NCBI GenBank assembly: GCA_963942565.1
Contig: OZ012687.1
Span: 7,189,197 to 7,253,196, forward strand
Length of the DNA: 64,000 nucleotides
Reading direction: 5' to 3'
Source: Maea johnstoni
Lineage: Eukaryota; Annelida; Polychaeta; Spionida; Magelonidae
The position numbers and the translations under genes were made by a program. Positions 1-64,000 of the stretch are shown in pieces (the first letter of the stretch is position 1; every line of letters starts with the position of its first letter). The notes beneath the pieces were generated by a model, which saw nothing but the letters and a program-made list of their open reading frames with translations, did not search any database and had not been told where the DNA came from.

Positions 1-60853
<60,853 letters not shown>

Positions 60854-61029
60854 GATGTTGTCTTTGCAGCTTTTCGGACACCAAGATAAATAAGCTGTAA
60901 ATATGAAGACATGGAGAAATACATTATTGACTGAAATGATGACATATGATATGAGAATACAAAGCTAACCCCAGACTTAAATAAGGCCCTGTATTTTGAT
61001 ATAGAGAATATTTAAAGACTTCCTTCTCC

Positions 61030-61054
61030 AACCCCCCCCCCCCCCCCCCCCCCC
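61030..61054. repeat. Poly-C tract in the 5' UTR intron
   Basis: About 24 consecutive C bases, 135 bases upstream of exon 2 in gene sense. Confidence 0.9.
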
Positions 61055-61155
61055 TAATGCTGGCAAAAGCTCTATCAAGTTTAATTCCAGGTTTTCGATT
61101 TCAGATACCTGTGTCACAACAAACACAAGCAGTCACACTCTGACACTGTCAGTGT

Positions 61156-61182
61156 CACTGAGCAGTTGACAGCTGCTCAGTG
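61156..61182. repeat. 10-bp stem hairpin near the first exon
   Basis: CACTGAGCAG, TTGACAG, CTGCTCAGTG: exact 10-bp stem. It sits in a stretch dense in GTGTCAC/GTGACTG words between the two first exons. Confidence 0.8.
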
Positions 61183-61268
61183 AGTGACTGAGTCAGTTAG
61201 CAGGTTAGTGACAGTGTCACACAATGACAATAAAAGATGTTCATATTGTTTTTAAGTCAGATACTCAC

Positions 61269-61330
61269 CTTGACTCAACTACAGGCAATACTTTGCGATC
61301 TTGAGATTCCACATCCTCACATCATCGCAT
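61269..61330 (-). other. Putative noncoding first exon (5' UTR) of the SLC26 gene
   Basis: A good donor (CAAG|gtgagt) ends this exon at 61269. It would join the acceptor at 60894. In the joined reading frame a TAG lies at 61279-61281, which supports the downstream ATG at 60853 as the true start. The upstream limit is a guess from a TATA-like CTTTATATCA at 61351-61360. No transcript evidence is available. Confidence 0.4.
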
Positions 61331-61350
61331 TATTGGGTGGAGTGTTTGCT

Positions 61351-61360
61351 TGATATAAAG
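61351..61360 (-). promoter_or_regulatory. TATA-like element upstream of the putative first exon
   Basis: On the minus strand the sequence reads CTTTATATCA, about 20-30 bases before the region where transcription would need to start. Such AT-rich words are common in this window, so this is only a positional candidate. Confidence 0.2.
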
Positions 61361-61868
61361 CGAAACATAGTAATTACAAACAGATCGTGATTTGTTTGAC
61401 TGGAACTGAATGACCTCAAGTGAACGACCTTCACCTTGAACCTCAGCCGGGTTAGATTTGTCACGCCGAGTAGACCGATTACATTAGACCGAAGAGAAAA
61501 TAAAAAGCTTTTTTACACGGCCGTCCTTTTGGGGACTGGAGGGTAATAAGAAAACTGTTGTACCCTCCCTTAAACGAGGTGGAGGGAGGGTAGAAATAAC
61601 AACATTAGTTTAGCACCCATTCCAAAGGGAGGGAAAATGAAACTTGTATTTTACCCACCCACTCCAGAGAAAGGGTAAATGATACTTTCTTTGCACGCCC
61701 ACTCGCCATAGGGAGGATAAAAAAAACTTTTTACTTGCCCACTGATATTTAGATTTCAATCAATGACTGGTTGTCTAGATTATTTTTTGACAAAGGGAGC
61801 TGTAATGCGAAAGTTGCATGCAATGATTTCTCTTTTTTCTGGAAGTTGTATCCACTTGTACACATGTA
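61361..61868. other. Upstream flank: no gene seen
   Basis: Probable promoter and upstream region. GGGAGGGTA-like words (GGAGGGAGGGTAGAAA, AGGGAGGATAAAA) recur between 61540 and 61720. No coding signal. Confidence 0.4.
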
Positions 61869-62274
61869 TTAAAGGGGAACTAAAGGCTGACATACATATT
61901 AGCTTATATGAAAGTACTACACTTCAAGAATAGGATGCTGTCCTCCTTTTTCTCTCAGTGATCCCATGAGAGGAGAATTAAAAAAAGTTTATGCAACTTT
62001 CGAAGAGAGTTGGTGTGCAGAGCACTACAGTCTATGATACACTGCTCAGAGCTAGGGGATAGGAAGTGGGCTGCCACTCGTTGAGTCACAGCTGATAGCA
62101 GTTGAAGAACATGGCTGCTACCAGGGGCTGCTAGGGGATGGGCAGGCTGGTGGCAATACGCAAAATTTTCCCCTCATGGGATCACTGAGAGAAAAAGGAG
62201 GACAGAATCCTATTCTTGAAGTGTATTACTTTCATATAAGCTAATATGTATGTGAGCCTTTAGTTCCCCTTTAA
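61869..62274. mobile_element. TTAA-flanked MITE with terminal inverted repeats over 100 bp (406 bp)
   Basis: TTAAAGGGGAACTAAAGGCT pairs with AGCCTTTAGTTCCCCTTTAA. The arms continue through CATATTAGCTTATATGAAAG, AAGAATAGGAT..TGTCCTCC and CTCTCAGTGATCCCATGAG. The TTAA at both ends fits piggyBac- or Kolobok-type insertion. No transposase inside. Confidence 0.9.
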
Positions 62275-62447
62275 ATGTTTCTCAAATATTTGAGCAAGTT
62301 TGCATCTGAAACATTTTTTTCTGGCATGGTTAATCAAAGTACATGTATGTACGATAGTTGAAATGTTAAGTTGAAATATTTGTATTTTAATTGAAAATAA
62401 AGAAATATTGATATATCTCTTATCAACTACTAGAGGAGGGCATCCGC

Positions 62448-62690
62448 CGTGGCCTAGTGGTTACGACACCTGGCTCCCAAGCGAGAGTTGGTGGTTCCCA
62501 CTCTCCGCTGCCTAGGTCGCTATATTAATGTGCGGCGTTGTGGAGGACTGTCTATTATCCTTCTGCAACTGAAAGACCCCTTGTAAACTAATCGCAAAGA
62601 TTATGGAATTTCTTCCCGCTTCCGGGATTCTATCCGGTCGCGATATGACCTAAGCTGTTGAAAGCAACGTAAAAACCCTAACCTTCCTTC
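62448..62690 (+). mobile_element. tRNA-derived SINE, family C
   Basis: GCCGTGGCCTAGTGGTTACG is a good A-box region and GGTGGTTCCCAC a weak B box. The body ends GATATGACCTAAGCTGTTG + AAAGC, a tail of the kind shared by many animal SINEs. Acceptor-stem halves do not pair, so it is not a tRNA gene. Confidence 0.7.
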
Positions 62691-62796
62691 TAACAACTAC
62701 TAGTTCGTTTTTATCTTATGATGAGAATTTTCGATAATTTCATTACAATACATATTAGGGGAATAGAGTATTTATTTATTTCAATTTGGAATTTGG

Positions 62797-63012
62797 AATT
62801 TCGATTTTTCGTCACTTTTTCTGCCATATAACAGCTAATCCGTGACTAACCAGTTGTAATTGGCGGAGGAAACCGGAGTACCCAGCAAAAACCACCGCCT
62901 AAGTCCAAGTCATTGGCAACTTTCCCACATGCCCCGGCTGGAATTCGAACCCAGGCAGTGGTGGGAGATGGCTAGCAGTCAGTGGCGACGCCTTAGACCA
63001 CACGGCAGGCCC
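62797..63012 (-). mobile_element. tRNA-derived SINE, family A, best minus-strand copy
   Basis: Minus strand: GCCTGCCGTGTGGTCTAAGG, B box CCTGGGTTCGAATTCC, body with CCACCGCC/GGTTTTTGCTGGGTACTCC and ATATGGCAGAAAAAGTGACG. The plus-strand frame through it is a shadow. Confidence 0.85.
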
Positions 63013-63760
63013 TTAGTCATCTTCCAACCAATCTCACATCCTTCCATAGTGATTTCCCTTTCTTTAAAATACTAGTTGTGAGTGGGTTAATGATCCTGCC
63101 CAAAAATGCTATGATGTTGAAAAAATTATCAACTTGATTTAAGTAAAATATTAGTCTACGGAAATACTATGAACAAAAACCTTTGTGATGTTTTTGACCT
63201 TATGTGACATTCAAATGACCTTCAAGTGACCTTTGTCACTGACAATCAGTAAGAGTCCCACTTTCAAATTTGAAGAATAAAAAGTTACACATTTTGATAC
63301 CTCATTTGTTGAAATTGTCTGAATATAACTGAAGTTATGGAGAAAAATGTTATCCCTACCCTCCTATATCGACCCCTGAACTGACAAGATATTGAATGTG
63401 CATAATCATCTTTCAACCTCTCGCATACCCTTCAATAGTAATTTCCTTTTCTTTGGACTACTTACTAATTGTGAGTGTGTGTCTAAAATCTTGCCTAAAA
63501 ATGCTATGATGTTAAAAAAATCATCAACGTGATTTTTCACAACAAAAAAAAATAGTTTATGGAAATAAAATGAAAAGCCAATTTTTTTTTGTGATCTTTT
63601 TGACCTAATTTGACCTCAAATGACCTTTCATAATTGACCAATCAGAACATGACTGGTCTTAATATTTGCCAAATGAAATATTTCAAATTTTGAGACCTCA
63701 TTTGTTGAAAATATATCAATTTAACATGGGACACGAGTTTGGGTGGGGAACAAAAAAATA
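63013..63760. repeat. Tandem duplication, about 390-bp unit, two copies
   Basis: Shared in order: CATCTT.CAACC, TAGT.ATTTCC, AAAATGCTATGATGTT, TTTTTGACCT, AATGACCTT and TTTTGA.ACCTCATTTGTTGAAA. The first copy starts directly at the end of the SINE at 62797-63012. Confidence 0.85.
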
Positions 63761-64000
63761 TTAAATTACAACACCTAAGGATTTCAAATATGTGAGTTAA
63801 AAAAATGTATTAAAATGAGGGTGCGCATAGGCCTCCCGTTCCTACTAGCTACAGGGGCTTAACAGGAATTTTAAAACAGGTCCTTCTTTACCCGAGCTGA
63901 ATGCTTTTGGAACGCATTGTATTCAAGTGCTCAGTGCCAAGCTTTTAGCGCCCATGGGTCTAGACACTCTGAAATGCATTTTCAGCAATTTCCTGGCACT
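63761..64000. other. Right edge: no feature seen
   Basis: No coding or repeat signal that I can support. Confidence 0.4.

Noticed and set aside
62448-62520. Functional tRNA gene
   Set aside because: The head resembles a tRNA, but the acceptor halves do not pair and the B box is poor. A SINE tail follows.

Overview
This is a metazoan, AT-rich, repeat-dense stretch with no bacterial features. One split gene on the minus strand fills almost the whole window. It is an SLC26 anion transporter of the prestin/SLC26A6 type. I pieced together twelve coding exons and one upstream noncoding exon; every junction uses GT/AG and keeps the frame, giving 554 codons. The gene starts near 61.3 kb and runs leftwards off the window at position 1, so the last membrane segment and the C-terminal STAS domain lie outside. 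The tRNA-derived SINEs, small inverted-repeat transposons and vertebrate-like exon plan suggest a marine invertebrate (deuterostome or lophotrochozoan), but I cannot fix the species.

Layout from right to left. 64.0-61.3 kb: upstream flank with a 390-bp tandem duplication, two SINEs and a TTAA-flanked inverted-repeat element. 61.3-60.8 kb: putative promoter, noncoding exon 1 and exon 2 with the start codon. 60.8-13.0 kb: one 47.8-kb intron packed with repeats. 13.0-0 kb: the remaining eleven coding exons, compactly spaced.

The most striking structure is in the large intron at about 36.7-48.2 kb. Some 110 tandem copies of a 77-bp unit (8.5 kb) lie between two arms of 1.3-1.5 kb that are reverse complements of each other, nearly identical next to the array and more diverged outward. 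The unit resembles the inner end of an arm, so the array probably grew from the centre of the inverted repeat. A transcript through it could fold into a very long hairpin.

Other themes: (1) five of the gene's introns carry short tandem repeats that touch or closely approach a splice site and often copy the splice site itself; (2) two abundant families of short elements with TTAA-CCC...GGG-TTAA ends look like piggyBac-type MITEs; (3) a hAT-type MITE retains an 8-bp target duplication; (4) several isolated near-perfect hairpins occur in the intron; (5) the transporter's N-terminus is unusually rich in histidine. I recognise no reverse transcriptase, retrovirus-like element or second protein-coding gene.
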